In this document: positions 46,660-56,799 of the stretch, in pieces
Layout: the number at the start of each line of letters is the position of its first letter
How positions within the stretch are numbered: position 1 is the first letter of the stretch
Assembly (NCBI GenBank): GCA_963920635.1
Contig: OY987298.1
Coordinates: forward strand, 131,387,735 to 131,451,734
Direction of reading: 5' to 3'
Source of the DNA: Pseudeuparius sepicola
Taxonomy: Eukaryota > Arthropoda > Insecta > Coleoptera > Anthribidae
Length of the DNA: 64,000 nt
The notes under the pieces: generated by a model
The model's input: only the letters and a program-made list of their open reading frames with translations
The model's database searches: none
Told to the model about the DNA's origin: nothing
Position numbers and translations under genes: made by a program

Positions 46660-46990
46660 CACAGCATTGTAATTGTATATGTCGAGAAAAATTGAAAATA
46701 TTTAAAAATAGGATATTCCGGAAAGCCCCTGATTTGTTTCTCAAAGTTTAAATTTTCTAAGTTGCTTCAAAAATAGTCCATTATAAAAAATGTCTTGTAA
46801 ATTCAGGAAATAAATTTAGAAAAGCAGGTGTTTTTGTAATTATATTGTTTGGATAATTATTCAGTAAAAGACACATAATGGAAATTGAATTAATCACTTG
46901 TTACCTATTACCTACAATAGGAAACAATTATTATCACCTCGTGAAATATCCAACTTGTTTTCATTTATGAAATTACAAATTGAATCATTT
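46660..46990. other. AT-rich spacer
   Basis: Nothing recognised on either strand. Confidence 0.4.
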
Positions 46991-46996
46991 ATTATA

Positions 46997-47571
46997 CAAG
47001 GTGTTTAGTTTGTTTAGGACAAACTATCACAGTTGCCCATTTGGGTTAATCATTTATAAACATAGGTTGTAAAGTTCTTTTGTTCTGAACGGTTAAAGAT
47101 CTTCAAAAATTCAAACCAAAGTTGGCACATAAGATACGTGTATGGAGGGAGGGTCATAACGATATGTATTATCAACTTTATAATTTTACCAGTGGCGGAG
47201 ACACGGGTAATCGCTACCATACTACTTCGATAATGTAATTCTAATCATTTATAAACATAGGTTGTAAAGATCTTCTTTTCTGAACTGTTAAAGATATTCA
47301 AAAATTCAAACCAAATTTGGCACATAAGATACGTGTATGGAGACAGGGTCATAACAATATGTAATATCAACTTTATAATTTTACCAGTGGTCTGCCAAAT
47401 TTAGTTTAAATATCATCAACAGTTCAGAAATTAATGAAAAAATAAAAACCTCTTGTTCATCATTATCTCAGAAATGAAAAACTTTATATGAGCAGCCCGC
47501 CCTAAAGTGACTTTTTCAATCACCTGTGATAATTCGTCCTAAACAAGCCGAAACAAACTTACCACACCTTA
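46997..47571. mobile_element. Inverted-repeat element with an internal direct duplication
   Basis: The ends AAGGTGTTTAGTTTGTTTAGGAC and the complement near 47571 (CCTAAACAAG, CACACCTT) are inverted. Inside, about 160 bases are repeated directly: 47050-47210 and 47242-47395, both running from ATTTATAAACATAGGTTGTAAAG to TTTATAATTTTACCAGTGG. No coding sequence. Confidence 0.7.
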
Positions 47572-47572
47572 A

Positions 47573-48340
47573 GGATTGATTTATAAAATTTTACCTAATC
47601 TACAAAAATCAATCATATTGATGATTCTTAATATGGAGTATGTAGGAGACACATCACTGGAAATAATTACCAACAGCCCAAATCAAACATGCTATATATT
47701 TTTTATAAATAATATTTTAAAATTTATATTTCTTTATCCAGTAGCTGACATATTGATTTTTGACTAGTCCCAAGATTAGTTTTTGACCGAGGAGACCGAG
47801 GCAACGCTGGCGTTGCAAATACGCACCTCCGAGACCAAAAAAGAGCTTACGCATTGTGCAATGTATTACATTTTTCCTGCTAAAGACAATTTCAGATTAT
47901 AAAGGTACTTTGAATTAAACTCTAAATACAAAACAAAAAGGATTTAAATTATGTGAGAAGGAGGTGATGATGCGAGCCAAACCTGGAAGACAAAATTGTG
48001 TCGTTACCCATGCGCCAGAACCAAGTACCTATGTCCTCTTCTTCAGGGCCCTATGTCCCATCTTCAGTTCGACGTCTATCAAACTACGAAATCCGAACCA
48101 ATCCGAGGACTTTTTTTGATCGAGCATTTTATCGACGTAACTCTTGGGTACTGTTTCACACTTTCTCCACACATAAAAAAAACTACGCAGTCAAACGCAT
48201 ACCGCAAGGCACGGAAAATAGGACGTGAACCACGCTTAATTAAGCCGTTGCCAACCGCAGTCCCTATATACACCCAAATCTAATGTAAACCAGCAGAATT
48301 GATCCAAAACAAAGCTCTTTATTCTCTAGTAATGTATGTT
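47573..48340. other. Unassigned DNA
   Basis: An open frame at 47998-48228 (with SSVRRLSNYEIRTNPRTFFD) is less AT-rich than its surroundings and could be a coding relic, but I recognise no domain. Nothing else. Confidence 0.35.
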
Positions 48341-48345
48341 TTCTT

Positions 48346-48914
48346 GAAATCGGCATTAAAATGTCCCAAAATCGTCATTAAAAGCACAGAAATCGTACAA
48401 TAATGTAGCCCATTATTGTACGATTTTTTCAATAGTAGGCCTTGGCGAGATGTAAACATCAAAAGTGACCCAATATTCAAAACCCGGCCGATAAAGGCTC
48501 ATTTAACTTTTCGTACACATTGCGAAATTGTTTCCTATAGAAGCGCAATCCTTCAGTATACATATTTTAGTAAATTCGAATATCAATAGATTTGTTGTGT
48601 AGGCCGCACAAGAAGCAGCAGTTTGGTTTTGCTGTCAGGTGCCGTGTCTCATCATACTTGTCCTAGGTAGAGCGATCGTCAAAGTCAAGCAACGCCGCGC
48701 GTAATCGGTTCATGGACGGGTGATCCCTTAATATTATTTTCTTGCCTAATAAAACTTTTTTTTCCGATTTCAAAAAAAATATAATATGTACCTCGGCACT
48801 GAAGTTCTTTTTATGACTCATGTGGTTTATTTGCCTCGGCCAGAGGCCTCAGCAATTAAACTCCACATGAGTCATAAAAAGTTGAACTTCAGTGCCTTGG
48901 TACACAAATAACTA
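48346..48914 (+). mobile_element. TTCTT-target repeat family, solo copy
   Basis: 569 bp, starting GAAATCGGCATTAAAATG and ending AAATAACTA, flanked by TTCTT at 48341-48345 and 48915-48919. The ends are not inverted repeats of each other. Two internal hairpins: ATCGTACAATAATG (48392 and 48412 arms) and a long one near the right end (48795-48898). Nearly identical to 36335-36938 and, reversed, to parts of 35536-37402. No coding capacity. Confidence 0.83.
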
Positions 48915-48919
48915 TTCTT

Positions 48920-49437
48920 AGGTTTTCAGTAATATCACCAGAAAACCTTCATTTTGCTAGCCATTTGGCAAGGACTATCTACTTATTGCTTATATCTGAA
49001 ACAAAATAAAACTTGTTATATTTTCACTCCCCTATTCCTAAACTGCTGATATTCCAAGAAAAGGAGAAAGAACTTTTTGAAGTATGTTTCAATACTTTTA
49101 AGTTATTTGCAAAAAACAAAAAAAATACTTTGAAGAGGTTCCCCCTCCCACTCTCATGGGTATTTTTAGTATGTTGCACAGAACACATCAGTGCATAAAT
49201 AGGTGTGCCAAATTTCAAAACTCTGTGATTTTTTGTACTTTTTGGCTAGGTATTTTGACTGAAATATTAAGAAATTTGTAGAACTATGGAAAAATATTAA
49301 AAAGCCACCGTAAAAATTACAAACCACTAATAAAACATACTTTTAACAATAACTGTATAATATATTCTTTTACAAAGGAATTCAGATGTTTCAGATAATT
49401 AAAACTGGGCTTTCAAGACAATATACCTAATAATTAA
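48920..49437. other. AT-rich spacer
   Basis: Nothing recognised. The open frames on both strands at 49013-49218 are mutual shadows without domains. Confidence 0.4.
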
Positions 49438-49673
49438 TATAGTGGATACCACGAATCTTGATCCCTGCGTCACAATGGCCAACAATGCAATTTCTATCGT
49501 CGACCCGAGACCTACCGCCGTAAAGACAGGCAATGGCTCACGAAAATCACGTGACCATCTTAGTTCGACGTCGATCATTGCATTATTTGTTGCCTTACAT
49601 GTCAGTATACACATAACTGAAAGCGTCAGGTCGTGTTTTGAGAGGTTTTAAGTGTTTAATAGTATATTACACA

Positions 49674-49752
49674 CCGAGGTGTGTTTCATTACTGTCGAGA
49701 GATTAAATAGTAAACTTTATCTCGAGACAGTAATGAAACACGTAACCGAGGT
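49674..49752. repeat. 65-base hairpin with 7-bp direct repeats
   Basis: Arms GTGTTTCATTACTGTC pair across an A/T-rich loop. ACCGAGG occurs immediately outside on both sides (49674-49680, 49746-49752). Similar in layout to the micro-palindromes but longer, and its outer bases do not pair perfectly. Confidence 0.6.
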
Positions 49753-49814
49753 TTGTATACTATTTTATTTACAAACATCAATATTTTGTAATTTCAAAAT
49801 TTTATCTCCGTTTG

Positions 49815-49870
49815 CTTCCCGCCCTCCTGGGTGGAAAGTAAACTTTCCACCCGGGCGGGAGGGCGGGAAG
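49815..49870. repeat. 56-base GC-rich hairpin
   Basis: Outer arms CTTCCCGCCCTCC and inner arms GGGTGGAAAGT pair with a 4-base bulge. No flanking direct repeat was found. Very GC-rich compared with the surrounding sequence. Confidence 0.8.
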
Positions 49871-51022
49871 TAAAAGTAAAAAATTGACACTTTCAAACTT
49901 CTAAAAAGTCAGAAATGTCAACATTACATACATGGTTGTAAATAAAATGCATTAGTTATTAAGTATAGGTGACTTTTCATTTTTATCTCGTAAAAAAAAA
50001 ACAACTAAATACCAAATATTGGGTTTGTTTGCATTTGATTTTTGGCGTACATAATGTATCCTTATATCTTGTGCAATAAATATGCTGACATTCAATTCCA
50101 ACTAGTTAAATTACTTAATCTTGAAACTATTATGAATAATGATAAATTCCATAATTCCGTTGATTAAGTTGTTGTATCTTTGAACAAAGAAGTTATCCAC
50201 TTAAGAAAAATAATTCAATTATATCCTGGAATATTTAATCGTTTTATTTGCAATTTTTGCTAGCTTTTTTTGGTATATTTTCTATAAAAATGTCATATTT
50301 GTTTGATATTACTTTAATTCTCTATAAAAATTTTATCATTGAATAAATTGTTTTTAAATTATAAAAATAATTTTTAGGACTATTAAAATTCCCTGAAACT
50401 GTAGGGCTGTAGCATCTAAATCATATTATAACAGCCAGGGAGAAAGTGTCAACGCTTGCTTTGCCTCGTCATGACAATTTGCGACAAAAATTGATTCGTA
50501 AAAATTCCAACTGAGATTCCATTTCTAAAAAAACCGTTTGTGTGTATAAACATCTTGAAAAAAGTGAAATACAGTGGACCAATGTGTTGTGGAAGAAGAA
50601 TATAGAGAATATCTCAGAAAAATACCGAAGCTAAATGGATGATGCTATCTCAAAAGTTTTTGAGAATGAGCTCTCCAAACGGCTGAAGTAGATTGAGGAA
50701 TTTTTTTTTTAAAAAGCAACTAGAGAAAGCTTGGACACAAAAAATATATACCTAGTCGAAAGAAAACACGCTACTTATACCGTTTATTATATAGGAATAA
50801 GTCGGTCACGTGACTTCGCGATTCTTAGTTAGCGCCATTGCCAGTCTTTATCATTGGCCTCGTTGTCGACCACTGTGACGTAGGGAACAAGATTTGTGAT
50901 ATCCACTGTATAGGTAGGAACCACAAAGTGGTCATATCACATGTCAGCACATCTGCAAATAACCTTTAAAGATATGTTTTGAAATTGAATAGTTGCCACC
51001 AATAAGGCCTCTTTCACCATTA

Positions 51023-54000
51023 TCAAGGCTTCATTTTCTTTACAATCCAATCCACGTAGTTGGCAACCTTGGTGTATACTCCCGGCCAATTCTCCATACC
51101 ACAAGGCGATGGTCCGAATGAAACAACTCCCACCGAATACCAGTTGACCTCTCCATTTTCCACTTCTAGAGTCATAAGGGGTCCTCCGCTGTCACCTCTA
51201 CAAGAATCCCTTCCTTTCCTGCCACCGGCACAGATTTGACCGCTGTTGAGGTTGACATTAGCCGAACTGTAGCGGTTTATGCAATCGGTATTGCTATTCA
51301 CTGGAACCTAAAATTAATATAACAATTGCACAATTAATTATTTACTTCTTTATTTCACAGGTTTACTAGATTTATGCTTGCAACATTAATTTAAACCAAC
51401 TTGTCGAATGTACTAACAAAAAACAAAACTAACATGATAAAGACACTCGACAGCAGCTACTACATCATGTTCGTAATGAAACAGACGAAAACAAATTCAC
51501 ACTGATATTGCTTCCTTATTATAGACCGGGAGATAGTGACAGATTTTTGGACGTGATTTTACTCAGTATGCCTTGCAAAGGGCATTATGTGGCACATATT
51601 CTCACAATAATAAGGTATGAATCAGAGAGTCATCCTGGGTTCTTCATGTGAAAAACTGAGTTTTCAATTATTCGAAAAATATGCGTTTTGATATGATTTT
51701 ATACAGGCTGCCATGTGTTTTATAATGAAGTTTAAAATAGAAAATTCCTCGGAAAACCATAGGCATACCGTTAGGGTGGGCCCAAAGGGCTATTATTGCC
51801 ACGTGATCTTGTATTTTAATAATTAATTTTTCCACGTTTCTGAACCAATGCCAATGAGAAGTATGCAAGTTCTTATTATGAAAATGCTGAAAAAAGGATG
51901 GCATACCTTTCGCGCATGTCCAAATACTGTTTAAATTGAATGTTATTTAATCATTTAAACGAGTTATTCGATGTAAAGTGTACTTGGACATGCGCGAAAG
52001 GTATGCCATCCTTTTTTCAGCATTTTCATAGTAAGAACTTGCATACTTCTCATTGGCAGCCTGTTCAGAAACGTGGAAAAATTAATTATTAAAATACAAG
52101 ATCACGTGGCAATAATAGCCCTTTGGACCCACCCTAACGGTATGCCTATGGTTTTCCGAGGAATTTTCTATTTGAACTTCATTATAAAAAAACATGGCAG
52201 CCTGTATAAAATCATATCAAAACGTATATTTTTCGAATAATTGAAAACTCAGTTTTTTCACATGAAGAACCCAGGATGATTCTCTGATTCATACCTTATT
52301 ATTGTGAGAATATGTGCCACATACTTAATGCCCTTTGCAAGGCATACTGAGTAAAATCACGTCCAAAAATCTTCACTATCTCCCGGTCCATTACCCCAGC
52401 CAAAGAGTAAGAGGAAGCTCTGTGAAAACTTAGGACGGGGCAAGGTTAGTTTATACGCGACTGAATTTAAGATGCCCACGCCCCGACGGGACTATGCGAA
52501 CTAATATATGGGCCATCGTCACCATGTGAACGGTGCTAGCCACCAGGTATACACTGGGTTGTTCTTTGTTGTTATGTTCATTGTTGGCATGACCCATAGA
52601 CTAGTTTAGCATTGAGCCCATAGGGGGCGTATTTCTTATATTCAATCGCGTATAGGAAGGTTAGGACATTCCCCTACTCTTAAACAAAACCAAAGGTAGC
52701 CCCTTAAAACCGGCAACATCGCGCGACGGTGGCGCCTCCACCAACTGCTCTTCTTTTTCTCAGATCATTGAATAAGGAAACCTTAATCAATGCTCAGATC
52801 TTGATGCAAGTGGCGTATCAGAAAGGGTAGGGCAGTTACCGAAAGTCGAAAACAAAAAAATACCTAGCCATTTCAAGAGGGAAAGTGGCCAAAGCAAAAT
52901 AAGAAATTTATGTGTAAACTAAACACGCCTTTGACAGCAGGCGTCAAGTTAATGTGCCAAAAACGTCTGTTTGCACCTATGGCTGGAAGCGTTAAATGGT
53001 TATAGGGAGTTACTAAATCGCCAGTTCACGTGAAAATGATATCAACTTAAATTCACCCTTTTTATTTGTTTATGGACAAAAAAACAGTGTATTACCACAG
53101 AAAACCTATAGTCAGGGCCGCGCCGATGCATAGTGGCGCCTGTGTGAAATTTTTTTTATGGCGCCCATGAAATGCACACAAATAACCTAGAAATTTTGCG
53201 CCTACTCGAAAAGCATCTAAACGTATCGAAAAACGCCTAGGCGCCTCGAACAACATCTAAGGATCTAAGTGACTCGAAAAGCGTCTAATCGACTCGAAAA
53301 ACGTCTAATCTACTCGAAAAGCGTCTCGAAGCGTCTCGAGACATTTCCTACGAGAGTTCTGAAACGGAAGTGAATTCATAAAGATCGCCAGTAATCACCG
53401 GCCATATTGATGAATTCACGTCTGCTCCAGAACGCTCGTAGGAAACGTCTCGCGTCTCGAGACTCTTCGAAACGCTTCTCGAGTGACTTAGATGTTTTTC
53501 GAGTCGCTTAGACTTTTTCGAGCCCTTTTCGAGTAGTATAGACGCTTTTCGAGCAGTAATTTGCCAATACAATGAGAATTTTCCAAGTTTTCTAGTTCCG
53601 TTTCACAAGACAGCTGCCATACTTGGGGGTGACTGTGTTAGAAAACAATTTTCTTTGTCTGCCCGTGTTAAGGGTTGAAAAAATTTGCAAACCAACCGGT
53701 AATTTGCCAATACAATAACAATTTTCCAAGTTACAAAATTTTAATTTTTTTTCAACCCTTGAAACGGGCAGGATTGTTTCTATAGAATTTTTCCTGTTTA
53801 AATGCAGATTATAATAAGGCCGACCGCATTCACTCTATAGGATCTCTATAATTCATTTCATATTTCTTAACATGCTTTAAATAAGTTTGCAATTTATTAA
53901 ATAGAGATTACTAAATTTGTAAACTATTATATAGGAGATCTTGAAAATTATGGTTTTTAAGGGGATTCTTGTTTTCAACGTTTGAGGTCAAAAGCCTAGG

Positions 54001-56517
54001 TTATGTCCAATTACTTTGGGTCGCCATTCGGCTTTGACGCCTTTTGGCGCCCGTCGTAGGCACACATTGCACACGTGAACGGCGCGGCCCTGCCTATAGT
54101 ATCTATAGCTATATGGGTTATTTTCTCTGTGCAAATAGAAACATAATATTACCAAAGTCTAGAGAAATACTAGTTCTCTAGACTTTGATAATTACATCTA
54201 CAGCAAACTGTGGGGAAGTATTGTTTTGGTAATTTGGTTGAAAATGTTCTAAAAAAACGTTGAATGTGTGTCATTTTTGAAGAATTGAGATATACAGTAT
54301 GTCTTTTACGTTGAGTCGAGATAATTCCGTATTAGCAGTGACTATATAGTCACTGGTATTAGGTACTTAGTTAAACATTATGGATCAAAAACTCTTTTTC
54401 AGCCTATAGTACCCGGAGAGCTCTACATTTTGGATAATAACTTTTTGAAATAGTCCTATTCCATGGCCTACTGTATCACAAAACCATATTAGGCATTTTT
54501 TAAAGAATAAAATGAATAGTGCCATCGAATATAGCCATCATAGTTCAAAATCCTTAGAACAAAATTTCAATTCTCTAAGTTAAACAAGGATAACCAAATG
54601 GGGCCAAAGTTCGAAGAAATCAAAATTTTACCAAAAAAATAATGTGTTTAAAAAATATATTTAAAGAAAAAATCGGGGATTTACATTAAGCGTTGGGCTC
54701 CTAGGTAACTATCGAATATGTAGACGATAACTTTTTTGTTTTCATGACATTCATGCGGCACGCCTGATTTGATTGATATTATGTTTCAAATTGTTGAATA
54801 ATAAAGCAGAATTAATTAAGGATGGAAATTTTTATTTAAATATAGATATTTGAGTGAATTGGGGTACTTTGAAAATAGCTAGAGATATATTGTTTTCTGG
54901 GTCAAGGAATTCAATTTTAGTATTATTTTGAAGAAAAGAGCAATTGAGAAGGATTTCGAAAGGAGGAAAGTCCAAAATTTGTCTAAATGGCGATTGCCAC
55001 AGTGTATAGCAACATTTCTGAAAATCCCCCTTTGAGGTTGAAGATAATTAAAAGTAAAATTATTGTGATAATAATTGTGGTTAATAATAATTCCAGGGAA
55101 TAAATATCGAATCATAGCTATTTACACTATTTAAAATATTCTAATGTTTTTTTATTTTCTGCTTTGTAATCTTCTGATAAATTTATTCCCAGTTTGAATA
55201 TATTAAGGTAATGCTACAAAGTAGACTCGTAGCCTGTTCAATTTATTATCAGCAGGTCTGTAGACTTATAGAGAAACTCTCCATTATTTCAATTCAAGTT
55301 CATCGCGTTCAAAATATCATTTTATAATTATTGTTTATTGCAACAAAATAGTTGAAAAGTTAAATGTTCGATGAGTTCCAAACCAAATGATTTATAAATG
55401 TCATCGAACTAGCCAAACAATAGACTAAACTTTTTCGCTGCCATAACTAAATATTCTGAAACAGATCAATACCATTCTTCACAAAAACAAAAGAAGGGAA
55501 AATAAGACTGATATTACTTGCCTCAAGTTTCAGTTTGATGTTACTTTCTGATCTGTTCTCGGTTTTCCCCCATCCAGCTACTATTAGGTTTTTCCCAGTG
55601 TACGCTTTCCGCAATAATTCTGAAGACTTTGGCAAACACACGGGTTTCACATAATCTACAAAACCAATCAACCACCGAATGAAAAATATAAGAAAGAAAA
55701 TAGAAAAATACCTGTATATTTGACATTCCTTATCAAACGAAGCAAAGCTATGTCGTTATACTGATTAATGTCGTATGGATTGTAGTTCTCATGAGCAATA
55801 GCCTCTTCCACGGCGACGTCTACTGCGGGTGGAGCACATACGGTATTTTTACCCATCTTCACACAATCTGGATCGGTATCTGTGTTGTATTCCCCAACGC
55901 GGACACTCACTCTAAAAGTTTTAAAGATTTTAAACTAATGCGCAGACTAAAACAAATATGGTGCGACTCTACAAGATGAATTAGGTATTGAAATTTTCAA
56001 CAGTGAACTTGAGTATGCAGCAGGTAATATGGTGTTATAGTTCCATTGAAAGATCCTCACATTTTCCAAGACGGTGGTAAATCCTTTCCTTTCAGACAGT
56101 GAGCTGCCGTCAATATATATCTGCTGTTAATCAGGACACCCCCACAGTAAAATCCTCGTCGACCATTTGCTAAAATGGAAAATAATCAATATGAATAAGC
56201 CTAAAATAGTATATAATTGCAGAAGTTTCTTGAGTCAAGACCTGACCTTTTAACAAAACTTTATGAAGTTTACGATATGGATGAAAACTTTCTAATTATT
56301 TTATTCGTTGATAGCCACGGTCATGGCGACAAAGTCAAATACAATCATAAAGTTTGTGTTTTAAGAAGAGTGTAGACCTTACGCTTTTCGTATTCCACCA
56401 GGGCCATCCAGGGAAATTCATCCAGGCTGGCTTTTTCTCCTCCATATATTCTATCTTCTGTTGAGGAGCCACAAACGTCGGTCCCAGGTAGCAAATTTGA
56501 TGTTATAGGAGCCACAG
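51023..56517 (-). CDS. Clip-type trypsin-like serine protease, catalytic region (5' exons not found)
   Basis: Extracellular trypsin-like protease of the type that acts in insect immune or developmental cascades. Five exons on the minus strand: 56517-56383, 56169-56061, 55911-55712, 55655-55522, 51307-51023, joining in frame to 286 codons plus stop. Visible in order: linker cysteine in GTDVCGSS, activation site [16 protein letters not shown] with the histidine near 56100, NDIALLRL with the aspartate near 55753, and CRGDSGGPL with the serine near 51189. Aspartate six residues before the serine predicts cleavage after Arg/Lys. The exon containing the linker begins at phase 1, so upstream exons (signal peptide, clip domain) must exist, but none was found up to OR4. 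Intron 4 starts GC (GCAAGT at 55521), is 4.2 kb and holds two transposons. Without the missing exons, the role (prophenoloxidase-activating, Easter/SPE-like or other) is inference. Confidence 0.87.
51522..52390. mobile_element. 869-bp near-perfect foldback in the protease intron
   Basis: Two ~400-base arms (51522-51935 and 51980-52390) are almost identical inverted copies, with a ~50-base loop. The ends TAGACCGGGAGATAGTGACAG and TGGACCGGGAGATAGTG are flanked by TTA (51519-51521, 52391-52393), as in PIF/Harbinger MITEs. High arm identity means a young element. Transcription of the protease gene would produce a long hairpin RNA from it. Confidence 0.9.
52391..53104. other. Intronic unassigned DNA
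   Basis: 52391-52790 is less AT-rich than its surroundings and contains repeat-like sequence (GACGGGGCAAGG, GCCCACGCCCCGACGGG) that I cannot assign. No open frame with domains. Confidence 0.35.
53113..54092. mobile_element. hAT-type MITE, 8-bp duplication
   Basis: Ends CAGGGCCGCGCC and GGCGCGGCCCTG with further subterminal pairing (GTGGCGCC, CACACGTG-type), flanked by a perfect CCTATAGT at 53105-53112 and 54093-54100. No transposase. Inside lies an inverted minisatellite (53195-53565) and a doubled GTAATTTGCCAATACAAT segment (53557 and 53699). Confidence 0.88.
53195..53565. repeat. Inverted minisatellite of ~19-bp units
   Basis: Units like GACTCGAAAAACGTCTAATC repeat on the left in one direction and on the right in the reverse (GACGCTTTTCGAGTAG), around a central GAATTCA...TGAATTC palindrome (near 53371-53418). 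The whole is a foldback whose arms are themselves tandem arrays. Confidence 0.85.
54146..54195. mobile_element. Micro-palindrome, family 1, imperfect flank repeat
   Basis: Hairpin 54153-54187 has the same 14-base arms (CAAAGTCTAGAGAA) as 39450-39481 but another loop (ATACTAG). Flanks ATATTAC and ATAATTAC match apart from one inserted base. Lies in protease intron 4. Confidence 0.65.
54329..54362. mobile_element. Micro-palindrome with 7-bp direct repeats (family 2)
   Basis: The 20-base perfect palindrome CAGTGACTATATAGTCACTG (54336-54355) lies between perfect 7-bp repeats GTATTAG (54329-54335, 54356-54362). It shares its arm with 39887-39917. Confidence 0.78.
54363..55521. other. Remainder of protease intron 4
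   Basis: AT-rich; no exon, domain or transposon end recognised. Open frames here (for example 54879-55115, minus) have no similarity to the protease. Confidence 0.5.
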
Positions 56518-56799
56518 CTGAAACAAGGTTCATGCGTGCTTATAGATTTGATGCTTTTGAGCGATTTTTTATTTACAAATCTAAACTGAAATAAAAAAAG
56601 GCCGAAAAAAAAACGAAATAAGACCACCGTCATTTATGCCTGTTAAAAATAATGATTATGGGACATGCTTTCTGTGCTCTGTTTCAGTTGGTCGCTTCGT
56701 GCTTACAAAGTCTGGTATTATTGTATTTTTTAGAACAGCTTTTAGGGCCGCTGATATCTAATTCCTAATTATATTCTAACACTAGACAAACATTAACCA

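Larger units (their letters stand above)
49440..50908. mobile_element. 1.5-kb element, TIR (C/T)AGTGGATA, TA target
   Basis: The left end TAGTGGATACCACGAATCTTG and the right end (complement of CAGTGGATATCACAAATCTTG) are inverted for roughly 110 bases with changes, including TCACGTGACC. TA lies on both sides (49438-49439, 50909-50910). A Tc1/pogo-like size, but the interior has no recognisable transposase. Contains two hairpins (49681-49745, 49815-49870). Confidence 0.75.

Noticed and set aside
47998..48228. Possible unknown protein-coding gene
   Set aside because: Only 76 codons, no domain recognised, no splice partners seen; kept as unassigned DNA.
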